The position numbers were made by a program, and so were the translations under genes. A stretch of 64,000 bases of DNA from positions 377,001-441,000 of the forward strand of contig NZ_OY776411.1 in NCBI RefSeq assembly GCF_963675585.1. The letters are read 5' to 3'. The first letter of the stretch is position 1. Every line of letters starts with the position of its first letter. The notes below the pieces were generated by a model. The model ran no database searches, was not told the origin of the DNA, and saw only the letters and a program-made list of their open reading frames with translations. This DNA comes from an uncultured Draconibacterium sp. (lineage in GTDB: Bacteria; Bacteroidota; Bacteroidia; Bacteroidales; Prolixibacteraceae). Below are positions 17,570 to 25,669 of this stretch, piece by piece.

Positions 17570-20500
17570 TTATTTCTTTTTTAACTCACTACCGTCAATC
17601 TTGTAAAGCACGGTGTAAAGTACAGGTACAACCAAAAGGGTAATCACCGAACCAACAGCCAAACCAAACATAATTACAATGGCGGTAGAACTAAACATTG
17701 CATCATTAATCAGGGGTGTCATTCCTAAAATGGTAGTTAACGATGCCATCATTACCGGGCGTAAACGTGATAGGGCAGCATCGATTGTAGAAGTCAAGCC
17801 CGTTTTACCGAGTCTTAAATTCTGGTTGATTTCGTCGAGCAGTACCACCGCGTTTTTAATCATCATTCCAATTAATCCGAGTGCCCCAATAATTCCGGCA
17901 AATGTTAGAAATGTTCCGGTACTAACTAATCCAAGCACAACTCCCACAAAAGCAAAGGGAACAACAAGGAAAATGATGATCGGTTGTTTCAGGTTATTAA
18001 ACAAACCAATTATTATAATGGCCATTAAACCAATTGCCAAGGGTAAGAACATAAACAGTGCTCCGTTAGCATCGCTCGAGCGTGCTGTTGCACCTTCCCA
18101 TCGTACTTTATAACCATCGGGAACATCAATTGCCTCCACTTTTGCCTGAAATTTATCCTGTACCTGCTGTGCAGTAAAACCCGAGGCAGCATCGCACTGT
18201 GCTTTTATCGATCGTTCGCCATTTAAGCGGTTAACAAGTTCGTATTCCCAGTTTATTTGCATGGTATCAACAATTTGTGCCAGAGGAGTACTTGCCGAAC
18301 TTCTTTGTCCCCAAACAGGGATAGTCATTAAGCCGTCTATATTCTGAGCCACATTGTTTGATGTTTTTAGCATAATGGGCATCATTTTATTTCCCTCGTG
18401 AATGGCACCAATTGGCATTCCGTTGGTTGCAATTTTAATGGAGTTACCCATATCCGAACGAGATAATCCGAGTGGCTGGGCTCTTTCAACCGAATATTTT
18501 GGTACAATCTTTTTGGTTTGATTTTTCCAGTTATCGGTAACATGAACAGCCGCAGGTTCTTCCAAAAAGATTTGTTTTGCCTGATTGGCCAAATCTTTTA
18601 AAACGGCAGGATCGGGTCCTGTAAATTCCACTTCAATATCGGCATCGGCAAAGGCTGCACCGTATTCCATAACACGAGTAAAAGCATTTGGATAATTTTT
18701 ATTCAGGTATTCCTCAATTTCAGGAATTAGCTGCGGAACATTTTCAGTATCATCGGTTTCAATGATTAATTCGCCGTAGTTTGCACCTCCTTTTGACATT
18801 CCACGCATTAAAAGATAACGTGCCGGCGGACGACCAATGGAACCGGTTACAGAATGAACTCCTTCCATTTTCATAATGTCTTGCTGAATCTCGGTAATGT
18901 CTTCTTCAACGGCATTAATATCGGCCCCCTGAGGCAGATAATATTCAACGTAGAATTGATCGTAATCCATTTTCGACATAAAATCTACCGTAACAAAACG
19001 GAACGAATAGAAGGCAAAAATTAGGATGGCAAAACTACCGCTGGCAAAAATCAGTTTATGACGAATCGCCCATTCAAGTGTACGACGGAAAATAGTATAA
19101 AATTTATTGTCGTAATGCTCGGCATGTTCACCTTTCGGACGTTCTTTACGGTAAAAATATTTGGCGTTAAATGGAGTTTGAATCATGGCAAACAACCAAC
19201 TTAAACTAAGCGAAATAATAAGTACAGTAAACAATGATGCTAAAAACTCGCCTGCTGCATTTGGCGACATACGCAAAGGCAAAAAGGCCAGAATAGCTAC
19301 CGCAGTAGCTCCAAGCAAAGGCAAAGCTGTCTTTTGTGCTGTGTTTACAAACGCTTTGCTTCGATCCATTCCATTTTTTAAATCGACCAGAATACCGTCG
19401 GCCACAACAATTGCATTATCAACGAGCATACCCATTGCCAGAATAATTGCTGCCAACGACACACGGTGAAGCGGTAATCCAATGGCCAACATCACAATAA
19501 GAGTACCCATAATTGTAAATACCAGTCCGCTCGAAATTAAAAGTCCTGAACGTAGCCCCATGGCAAACATAAGTACCACAATTACAATACCTACCGATAC
19601 AACCAGGTTCATCATAAAATCTTTTACAGCTGCATCAACACGGTCGGGCTGATAATATACCTGGTTTATTTCAATTCCAGCAGGAAGTTCTGCCTGAAGT
19701 TCTGCCAGTTTTTCGTCGAGCTTTTCTCCCAGCTTAACTACATTAATTCCACTTTCGTTCGAAAGTCCCAGTATTAATCCTGCCTGGTTATTGTAATACA
19801 GCGCATCTTGTTTTGGCTCCATATACGAACGGCTAATGCTTGCAATGTCGCCCAAACGGAAATTACCTCCTCCCGGAACCTGAATCAACAAGTTCTCAAT
19901 TTCTTCAATCGTGGTAATTTTTTGTCCAACTCCTACGCGTATCGATTCCTTTTCGGTTACTATCGTTCCCGGATCGATAATGGCTGTTTCGTTTTGTATT
20001 GCTGCAGCAATAAGCATCGGATTGATACTTAAACCTGCCAGTTTTTCCGGCGAAAAGGTAACATCAATCACTTCGGTTTCTTCGCCAAATATCTGCGAAC
20101 GGCGCACACCATTTACCGATAAAAGTTCACCTTCAATGTATTCGGTATATTTTATCAGTTCTTTGTGTGTAAAACCTTCGGCAGTTACGGCATACAAAAT
20201 ACCATATACATCAGCAAAATCGTCGTTTACAATAGGGTCCATTGCACCAGATGGCAAACTTCCCTTTACATCGTTCACTTTACGTCGAAGGTGGTCCCAA
20301 AGCTGTGGCAGCTGTGGTGTTTTTACTGTTTCCTGAATGTCAATCGTAATCATTGAAAGACCAGGACGTGAAATTGAATTAATTTCCTCCACGTTTTCAA
20401 GTTTCTGAATCGCCTTTTCAAGTACATCGGTAACTTCCAGCTCTACCTCGTGAGCTGTTGCTCCCGGATACGGCGTAATAACCATGGCCGATTTAATCGG

Positions 20501-20614
20501 GATCTCGGCATCCTCCAGCTTCCCAATATTGTTATATGCAATTAATCCCCCAAACAACACTGCAAACAGTATTGTAGAGATCATTGCCTTTTGATTTAAT
20601 AATTTTTCCAGCAT
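17570..20614 (-). CDS. RND-family efflux permease
   Basis: 1014 residues, within the usual 1000-1050 for AcrB/CzcA-type pumps. There is one N-terminal membrane helix (about 10-28), a periplasmic pore domain, a block of membrane helices from about 330 containing the proton-relay motif GMLVDNAIVVADG (TM4 Asp), a second periplasmic domain and a final block from about 850. It is energised by the proton gradient and exports drugs, lipids or metals; the TM4 motif and lack of a Cus/Czc-type Met or His cluster favour the hydrophobic/amphiphilic type, but specificity cannot be called. Its start overlaps the stop of the adaptor gene by one base. Confidence 0.92.
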   Translation of the reverse strand: MLEKLLNQKAMISTILFAVLFGGLIAYNNIGKLEDAEIPIKSAMVITPYPGATAHEVELEVTDVLEKAIQKLENVEEINSISRPGLSMITIDIQETVKTPQLPQLWDHLRRKVNDVKGSLPSGAMDPIVNDDFADVYGILYAVTAEGFTHKELIKYTEYIEGELLSVNGVRRSQIFGEETEVIDVTFSPEKLAGLSINPMLIAAAIQNETAIIDPGTIVTEKESIRVGVGQKITTIEEIENLLIQVPGGGNFRLGDIASISRSYMEPKQDALYYNNQAGLILGLSNESGINVVKLGEKLDEKLAELQAELPAGIEINQVYYQPDRVDAAVKDFMMNLVVSVGIVIVVLMFAMGLRSGLLISSGLVFTIMGTLIVMLAIGLPLHRVSLAAIILAMGMLVDNAIVVADGILVDLKNGMDRSKAFVNTAQKTALPLLGATAVAILAFLPLRMSPNAAGEFLASLFTVLIISLSLSWLFAMIQTPFNAKYFYRKERPKGEHAEHYDNKFYTIFRRTLEWAIRHKLIFASGSFAILIFAFYSFRFVTVDFMSKMDYDQFYVEYYLPQGADINAVEEDITEIQQDIMKMEGVHSVTGSIGRPPARYLLMRGMSKGGANYGELIIETDDTENVPQLIPEIEEYLNKNYPNAFTRVMEYGAAFADADIEVEFTGPDPAVLKDLANQAKQIFLEEPAAVHVTDNWKNQTKKIVPKYSVERAQPLGLSRSDMGNSIKIATNGMPIGAIHEGNKMMPIMLKTSNNVAQNIDGLMTIPVWGQRSSASTPLAQIVDTMQINWEYELVNRLNGERSIKAQCDAASGFTAQQVQDKFQAKVEAIDVPDGYKVRWEGATARSSDANGALFMFLPLAIGLMAIIIIGLFNNLKQPIIIFLVVPFAFVGVVLGLVSTGTFLTFAGIIGALGLIGMMIKNAVVLLDEINQNLRLGKTGLTSTIDAALSRLRPVMMASLTTILGMTPLINDAMFSSTAIVIMFGLAVGSVITLLVVPVLYTVLYKIDGSELKKK

Positions 20615-21684
20615 TACAATAATCCTCCAACGTTAGTTACTGATGGTTTTTCAATTGGTTTAACCTGCTGTCCATCTATCAAATAATGAGCACCGGCAGT
20701 AACTACCTGATCGCCAACTTTTAAACCCGACCGAACCTGAACCTGAGCCTGAGATTTAATAGAACCCAAATTCACTTCACGACGTTCAACCCTTTTTGTC
20801 GAATCGTTGTAAACCCAAACATAGTTGTTGGTCTTTTCATGAAAAACTGCAGTTGAAGGAACGGTTAGATCGTTGTTCTGAACGTTACAAATCATGGTAA
20901 CTTCGGCAGTCATTCCCGGAGCAATTTTTAACGCTTCTGAATTTTTAAAAGAAAATTTCACTTCGTATAACCCATCGTGCATGGCCTTTTCGCCAACACT
21001 CAATAAACTTACCGGAAGATTTTTTACATTGGCGTTTGCAACAGTCAGGTAACTTTCTTTATCGTTTTTTACTTTTTGAAGCTGACTCTCTGAAACCGAA
21101 ACTACCGCTTCAAGATGCGACATATCGATAACCGAGACAATTGGAGTTCCTGCACCAACGGTTTGGTGATTCTCTGTAAATTTCTCGTAAATATAACCTG
21201 AAAACGGAGCCTTCAATTCGGTATCGCGCAATTGGTTTTGAGCATTCTCGTAAGCTGTTTTTGCCATTAAATACCCCGACTGAATTTTTTCGAAAGTGTT
21301 TTCCGGAATTTTATTCTGCTCAACCAGCTGTTTGTAACGGCTGTATTCCGACTCAAGTTGTTCGAATTGTGCTTTGGTGGTTTGAACCTGCAACTGGTAA
21401 TCCCGTTTATCTATGGCTGCAATCACTTGTCCTGCACGCACATAATCACCTGTTTGAACATTCAACTGTGCCAGCGGCCCACCTACACGAAAAGAAAGGG
21501 AAGTAAGGCTTTTCTCCTTAATCTTCCCGTTAAAAACCATTTTGGTATCCGTTGTCCCACTCCCTATGGACTCTACCTTTACATATTTAATTGTCTCGGC
21601 TTGAGGCGTTTCTCCTTTTGTTTTACAACTTGTTAATGCTACAACTGCTGCAAGAAGTAAAAGAATTGATTTTGTAATTTTCAT
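20614..21684 (-). CDS. RND periplasmic adaptor lipoprotein
   Basis: 356 residues from the chosen ATG. The frame also opens 37 codons earlier, but the internal Met is followed at once by a classic lipoprotein signal (KITKSILLLLAAVVALTSC; lipobox LTSC), so I start there. After the lipidated Cys come the lipoyl half (VRAGQVIAAIDKRDYQLQ), a helical hairpin (about 100-165), the second lipoyl half (APFSGYIYEKFTENHQTVGAG), a beta-barrel and a membrane-proximal domain. It anchors in the inner membrane and links the RND pump to TolC. First core gene of the pump operon, six bases or more after the GT2-like gene when its long 5' region is counted. Confidence 0.88.
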   Translation of the reverse strand: MKITKSILLLLAAVVALTSCKTKGETPQAETIKYVKVESIGSGTTDTKMVFNGKIKEKSLTSLSFRVGGPLAQLNVQTGDYVRAGQVIAAIDKRDYQLQVQTTKAQFEQLESEYSRYKQLVEQNKIPENTFEKIQSGYLMAKTAYENAQNQLRDTELKAPFSGYIYEKFTENHQTVGAGTPIVSVIDMSHLEAVVSVSESQLQKVKNDKESYLTVANANVKNLPVSLLSVGEKAMHDGLYEVKFSFKNSEALKIAPGMTAEVTMICNVQNNDLTVPSTAVFHEKTNNYVWVYNDSTKRVERREVNLGSIKSQAQVQVRSGLKVGDQVVTAGAHYLIDGQQVKPIEKPSVTNVGGLL

Positions 21685-21800
21685 TTTTATATTCTGTTTT
21701 TTGGATTTTCTATTTTGTCGCGAATATATATTCCCTGATACTGAACCGGTTATAAAATATTCGTGAAATGCTAAAAGCCATTCATGAAATGACAACTTTC

Positions 21801-22571
21801 TTATGCCAGCTCTATTTCACCGTTTCTTTCCTTTAACATTTTCATTCGTTTATTTAACTCCAACTGCACACTACTAATCGTTGACCGTGTATAATTTTGC
21901 GTTTTCTGAATGTTGTTCTGAACACGTTTTGTGATCAGATCGATGTTTGTCAGTAAAGCATTTGCAACTTCCAACGAACCTTCAGCGTCATCATTCAGTT
22001 GTTCGTCTAACATCTTATCCAGTTGAGTTTGCAAACCATCGAGCGAAACAAAATGCATCCGTTTTCCAATGGTCTGATAGTACAAAGTGATGTACGATTC
22101 AACACCAAAACGGAGTTCACGAATATCATCCAAAATGGGCAGTAAATCTTCTTTTAACATGGCTTTCTGTCCAACCACCGATTTGTATGGATTAATCCTG
22201 AAATCAACCGTATATGCAGAAGGAAGTCCCAAAACCAGATCTGCTTTACCCTGAAATATTGGATTTAGCATATTGCTGAAATGGTGTTCACGAATGTCCT
22301 TCACATTGGCATTAAAAAATAAAATCACCTCGTTTGTTGCGTACTCCACACCATGTGCCATGGCATAACTTTTCCCTCTGTTTTTATCGAGTTTCAAATA
22401 TTCAAACTCATAGTGCATTGCCAGGCTTGACAAAACCTCTTCGGTTGAATCGGTTGAAGCATCGTCAACTACAATAATTTCGGCATCGGGATTGTGTTTA
22501 CAACATGCCGCAACTACTCCAAAGATGGTTTCTTCTTCGTTGTAGGTACACACAATAATACTAGTGTTCAT
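21801..22571 (-). CDS. Glycosyltransferase family 2-like protein with altered DXD motif
   Basis: 256 residues. The N-terminal Rossmann-like GT-A half is clear: IIVCTYNEEETI (5-16), VVDDASTDS (34-42) and KNRGKSYAMAHGVEYA (63-78). Where GT2 enzymes have the metal-binding DXD (usually a FxDAD string), this protein has FFNANV with Asn87 and Asn89. That is an unusual double substitution and could mean metal-independent, altered or lost activity. The C-terminal part (about 165-256) is helical. It sits 117 bases upstream of the RND adaptor start and may be cotranscribed with the pump. It has no membrane segment. Confidence 0.75.
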   Translation of the reverse strand: MNTSIIVCTYNEEETIFGVVAACCKHNPDAEIIVVDDASTDSTEEVLSSLAMHYEFEYLKLDKNRGKSYAMAHGVEYATNEVILFFNANVKDIREHHFSNMLNPIFQGKADLVLGLPSAYTVDFRINPYKSVVGQKAMLKEDLLPILDDIRELRFGVESYITLYYQTIGKRMHFVSLDGLQTQLDKMLDEQLNDDAEGSLEVANALLTNIDLITKRVQNNIQKTQNYTRSTISSVQLELNKRMKMLKERNGEIELA

Positions 22572-22760
22572 TGTCAGCTTTTGTTTTCTGTTATGGTAAA
22601 AGTATTACCACAGCTCATTAATTCTAAAGCAAACTGAATGAACTGCAAAAAACAAAGCATGAAGTGTTCGTTTTGTGCTTAAACTGATTTTTAAGATTTT
22701 GAGAATCGAAAATAAAAATGCCAACCCTTACAATAAATTTAGGTTTCGGAGGTAATTGTT

Positions 22761-23390
22761 TTACGAAAAGATTTGCTGGGTGAGTAAACTTACTGTTTTG
22801 TCTAATTTCTCAGCGTCCCGCAACGAATCGGTTTCAATTACATAGCTCATTACACCCAGAAATGCAGCAATTAATGTTTCGGAAAAAAAAGGGATATCAT
22901 CCTTTTCGATTTTTGTAAATTTACCTAAAGCATAGGCATCTTCCAAAATACGGGTGATGTAATCGCGTTCGAAAGTCATAAATTTTTGAATATTCGAAGC
23001 TCTGTAATCCTTGTTTTTTCCCATCAATCCAAGACACTCACCATCAATATCGAGAGTTACACTACGGTACAAATTGATTTTATCCATTATTCCCGTATGA
23101 AAAGCCAAAAAATAGGCCCTGATTTTGTCTTTTACTTCATTTTGCTCATCCACCTTTTTTTTCACCTCACGCCGAAGGTTGGTTATTTCGAGCTTTAATA
23201 CATGATCAAAAACCTCTTCTTTGCTCTTAAAATAATGATAAAGTGTGCTTTTGGCCTTTCCGCAAGCGTAAGCAATTTCATCCATGGTTGTTTTTTTCAA
23301 ACCATACTGCTGAAAAAGCACCTGAGCTTTTAAAACAATTTCCTCTTTTGCAGAATCTTCTTTTATCATTTTCTTACTTGTAAATGGCAT
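22761..23390 (-). CDS. TetR/AcrR-family transcriptional regulator
   Basis: 209 residues from the first ATG; a second in-frame Met at residue 8 is an equally good start. The helix-turn-helix is at about 20-65: VLFQQYGLKKTTMDEIAYACGKAKSTLYHYFKSKEEVF split over its three helices. The C-terminal ligand domain is family-typical in length. It lies upstream of the GT2/RND genes in the same orientation with a 189-base gap, so it is a likely repressor of that pump; no clean palindrome was spotted in the gap. Confidence 0.85.
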   Translation of the reverse strand: MPFTSKKMIKEDSAKEEIVLKAQVLFQQYGLKKTTMDEIAYACGKAKSTLYHYFKSKEEVFDHVLKLEITNLRREVKKKVDEQNEVKDKIRAYFLAFHTGIMDKINLYRSVTLDIDGECLGLMGKNKDYRASNIQKFMTFERDYITRILEDAYALGKFTKIEKDDIPFFSETLIAAFLGVMSYVIETDSLRDAEKLDKTVSLLTQQIFS

Positions 23391-23495
23391 TTAGTATACA
23401 AAAGAAAACAAAAAATGCCTGCAATTCCAATATTCCCGACCCTTTTTGCAATTTAGTCGATACTCTAAAAATTTCAGCTTAATTGAAAAGGAAAT

Positions 23496-24656
23496 TTATT
23501 TCTTAAAAAAGTCCATACTCCATTCGTCCATCCATTCCAGATAAGGCGTTCCATTTTCATCAAACTGAACCGGAAGCCAGATATACCGACCGTCGATTGC
23601 ATTTTCAGGAGTCCACCGATCGGCCATAAAAATTAACGCATTTTTGTATCCCGGCACCGGCAAAATGTAGGTGCTCTGCGAATAAAAAGTCAGATCCATA
23701 TCATCTCCAATACATGGATTCTTTATATATTCCCAGTCGCCTAGTATCGAATCGGCAACGAGTAAACGTGCTGCATTTGGCGCCCACCCGGTACAACCCG
23801 ATGTTACCATATAATACTTATTATTGTGTTTAAATAATGCCGGAGCTTCGTTGTGCCCGGTTGGCTGCACCCGAATGTATTTCCCTGTAAAACCGGTATA
23901 ATCTTCGTTTAATTCTGAAATGTGCAGGGTAAGGTTTTCTTCAGAAGCATGAATGTGATAGGCTTTTCCATCGTCATCGACATAAAGTGCCATGTCGCGG
24001 GCCATTTGTCCTTTTACAAAGTCGCGCTGCACAAACATTCCGTCTTTTACGGCTTGTATCCATTCATCCGACCACTCTTTTATATCCTCAGGGTAGCTCT
24101 TGGTTTTTAACTCATCGGGGAAATGCAACGGCCATGTTTCTGCATTTGGATTTACAGCCTCAATAAAAGTATAAGGTCCACTTATTTTATCGGAAGTGGC
24201 TACCCCGGTTTTGGCTGCAGAATAGCCCATCCCTTTCAGCTCAAGATGAAACCACATTACGTATTTTTTGGTTTTCGGGTTATAAATAACTTTTGGACGC
24301 TCGATAACCGAACCAACAGTAATCGGACTTTCAGGGTCGTCACTCACTTTTAATGCAATACTTTCGTCCTTCCAATCCACCAGGTTTTCCGACGAATAAC
24401 AATGTACCCCAACACGCGCCTGGTTTCCCTTTTTGCCTTCCACTTTGTGTTCGCCAAACCAATAATACACGCCATTGTCAATTAATATTCCACCACCATG
24501 TGCATTTATGTGCACTCCGTTATTATCGGGCCAGATTTCTCCGGGTTTTATTGTTTTCATTTCCTGACTGCAGGAGAAAAGGAGCAAGGCCAAAGGCATA
24601 ATTACCAGGAGCACAAAGTATTTCAATTTGTATAATTGAATTTGTGTTTTATTCAT
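23496..24656 (-). CDS. Glycoside hydrolase family 43 lipoprotein
   Basis: 386 residues. A hydrophobic leader ends in LLFSC (Cys29), so it is probably a lipoprotein. The beta-propeller has NAHGGGILIDNGVYYW (about 51-66) near its start, VYYWFGE and NEAPALFKHNNKYY with the probable acid Glu (about 268), and FYSQST (about 326). The NAHGGG opening and a Gln in the SQST position resemble GH43 subfamily 24 exo-beta-1,3-galactanases, in which a Gln replaces the usual Asp base. So arabinogalactan side-chain or galactan cleavage is possible but not shown. No SusC/D or other polysaccharide-locus genes are near it. Confidence 0.82.
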   Translation of the reverse strand: MNKTQIQLYKLKYFVLLVIMPLALLLFSCSQEMKTIKPGEIWPDNNGVHINAHGGGILIDNGVYYWFGEHKVEGKKGNQARVGVHCYSSENLVDWKDESIALKVSDDPESPITVGSVIERPKVIYNPKTKKYVMWFHLELKGMGYSAAKTGVATSDKISGPYTFIEAVNPNAETWPLHFPDELKTKSYPEDIKEWSDEWIQAVKDGMFVQRDFVKGQMARDMALYVDDDGKAYHIHASEENLTLHISELNEDYTGFTGKYIRVQPTGHNEAPALFKHNNKYYMVTSGCTGWAPNAARLLVADSILGDWEYIKNPCIGDDMDLTFYSQSTYILPVPGYKNALIFMADRWTPENAIDGRYIWLPVQFDENGTPYLEWMDEWSMDFFKK

Positions 24657-24695
24657 TTTAGTTGGTTTAGTATTTTTTTCAATCCGGGATTTTAA

Positions 24696-25169
24696 TTAAA
24701 ATGAATCATCCAGTTCACGAATAATATCGCCAAGTACTTTTACAGCAGAATCTCCAATTGCAGCAGCACCGTCGATGATTTTTTCGAGGTCTTCATCCAT
24801 GTCGTTATCGATGTATTCCTGTAACTTTTTTCTAACGTCATCTACATCTTCCTTAAACAGCTGTTTCAGCACCTCGTTTACATCTTCCTTGTTCTTATAC
24901 GAATGGTATCGAATAATCAGACCCTTAATTTTAATTTGATCCTGCAAAGTAAATTCATCCCTGAATTTCAGGTACCAGTCGGAGTTATATTTCTGAAACT
25001 GACCATCGGCCCATTCCCAGTCTTTTGCAGTATACTTTTTATGGTTCTCTTCTACCCGATCGATAAAGCGTTCGAATTTATCGAGATAATCCTCTTTTGA
25101 ATCCGGCACCAAACACGATACCATAAAAAGCAACAAACTTGCCAATGTATATTTTATAACTTCTTTCAT
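24696..25169 (-). CDS. Small lipoprotein, DUF6565-like
   Basis: 157 residues with a lipoprotein signal (LASLLLFMVSC, Cys19) followed by a highly charged, wholly helical domain (DKFERFIDRVEENHKKY, DVRKKLQEYIDNDMDEDLEKI). Composition and length fit the DUF6565 lipoproteins of Bacteroidota; I am moderately sure of that assignment. No function is known. It stands between the GH43 gene and a run of CTGAACT repeats. Confidence 0.65.
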   Translation of the reverse strand: MKEVIKYTLASLLLFMVSCLVPDSKEDYLDKFERFIDRVEENHKKYTAKDWEWADGQFQKYNSDWYLKFRDEFTLQDQIKIKGLIIRYHSYKNKEDVNEVLKQLFKEDVDDVRKKLQEYIDNDMDEDLEKIIDGAAAIGDSAVKVLGDIIRELDDSF

Positions 25170-25186
25170 TTTCTGAACTTTAAACG

Positions 25187-25214
25187 CTGAACTCTGAACT
25201 CTGAACTCTGAACT
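25187..25214. repeat. Tandem heptamer CTGAACT, four perfect copies
   Basis: Four uninterrupted copies of CTGAACT end one base before the stop codon of the phosphoribosyltransferase gene, with a fifth copy 8 bases upstream of the array. Related words (AACTCTGAACTTT) recur at 31555-31605, so this is a recurrent intergenic motif in this genome. Confidence 0.8.
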
Positions 25215-25613
25215 TTACGCTTTCCATGGCCATTTTACACACTCCTTAATTTCGGGGAAAAGTACAAAGTCAGCTTTGCCTTTCATGGCGCAGGTTTTTA
25301 CGTTTAACCCAGGGAGTTGTTTCAAAGCAGCTTCCATTGTTTTTCCTGAAACAGAAACATCATCAACCAGTAAAATCCGTTTCCCTTCCAAATTCCATTC
25401 GGGTTTTTGCAATACTACCGGCGCTTCGTAACGCGGATTGTTTTGCTCATCGCGGTAGTTTAATGTCATAACTTCGAGTTCGGCATTTAAATGATAGGCA
25501 ACCATTGTGGCTGCCGGTACTCCCCCCGACCCAATTCCTATAACAATATCAATCTCCGGAAAAGAAATTGTATTTAAACGTTCGGTAATTTTTTTAAACG
25601 ACAGTGGAACCAT
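25215..25613 (-). CDS. Phosphoribosyltransferase-fold protein
   Basis: 132 residues, a compact type I PRTase. The PRPP-binding loop is ILLVDDVSVSGKT (about 87-99), with the two acidic residues and Ser-Gly-Lys-Thr of the family. An earlier GIGSGGVPAA (about 27-36) binds pyrophosphate. The chain is short and has no recognisable hood for a particular base, so it cannot be named as hpt, apt, gpt or PyrR. It follows the large histidine kinase and rlmH on the same strand (56-base gap) and probably belongs to that operon. Confidence 0.8.
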   Translation of the reverse strand: MVPLSFKKITERLNTISFPEIDIVIGIGSGGVPAATMVAYHLNAELEVMTLNYRDEQNNPRYEAPVVLQKPEWNLEGKRILLVDDVSVSGKTMEAALKQLPGLNVKTCAMKGKADFVLFPEIKECVKWPWKA

Positions 25614-25669
25614 ATTTAATTAGCTTATAGTATTCAAAGATCAATTAACCAAAATTTCTAAAGTATGTT

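Noticed and set aside
17679-18113. 144-codon plus-strand frame inside the RND gene
   Set aside because: Antisense to conserved RND membrane helices.
19911-20336. 141-codon plus-strand frame inside the RND gene
   Set aside because: Antisense to the first periplasmic domain of the pump; no independent evidence.
25171-25216. CTGAACT array considered as a CRISPR remnant
   Set aside because: Units are seven bases with no spacers and no cas genes are in the window.
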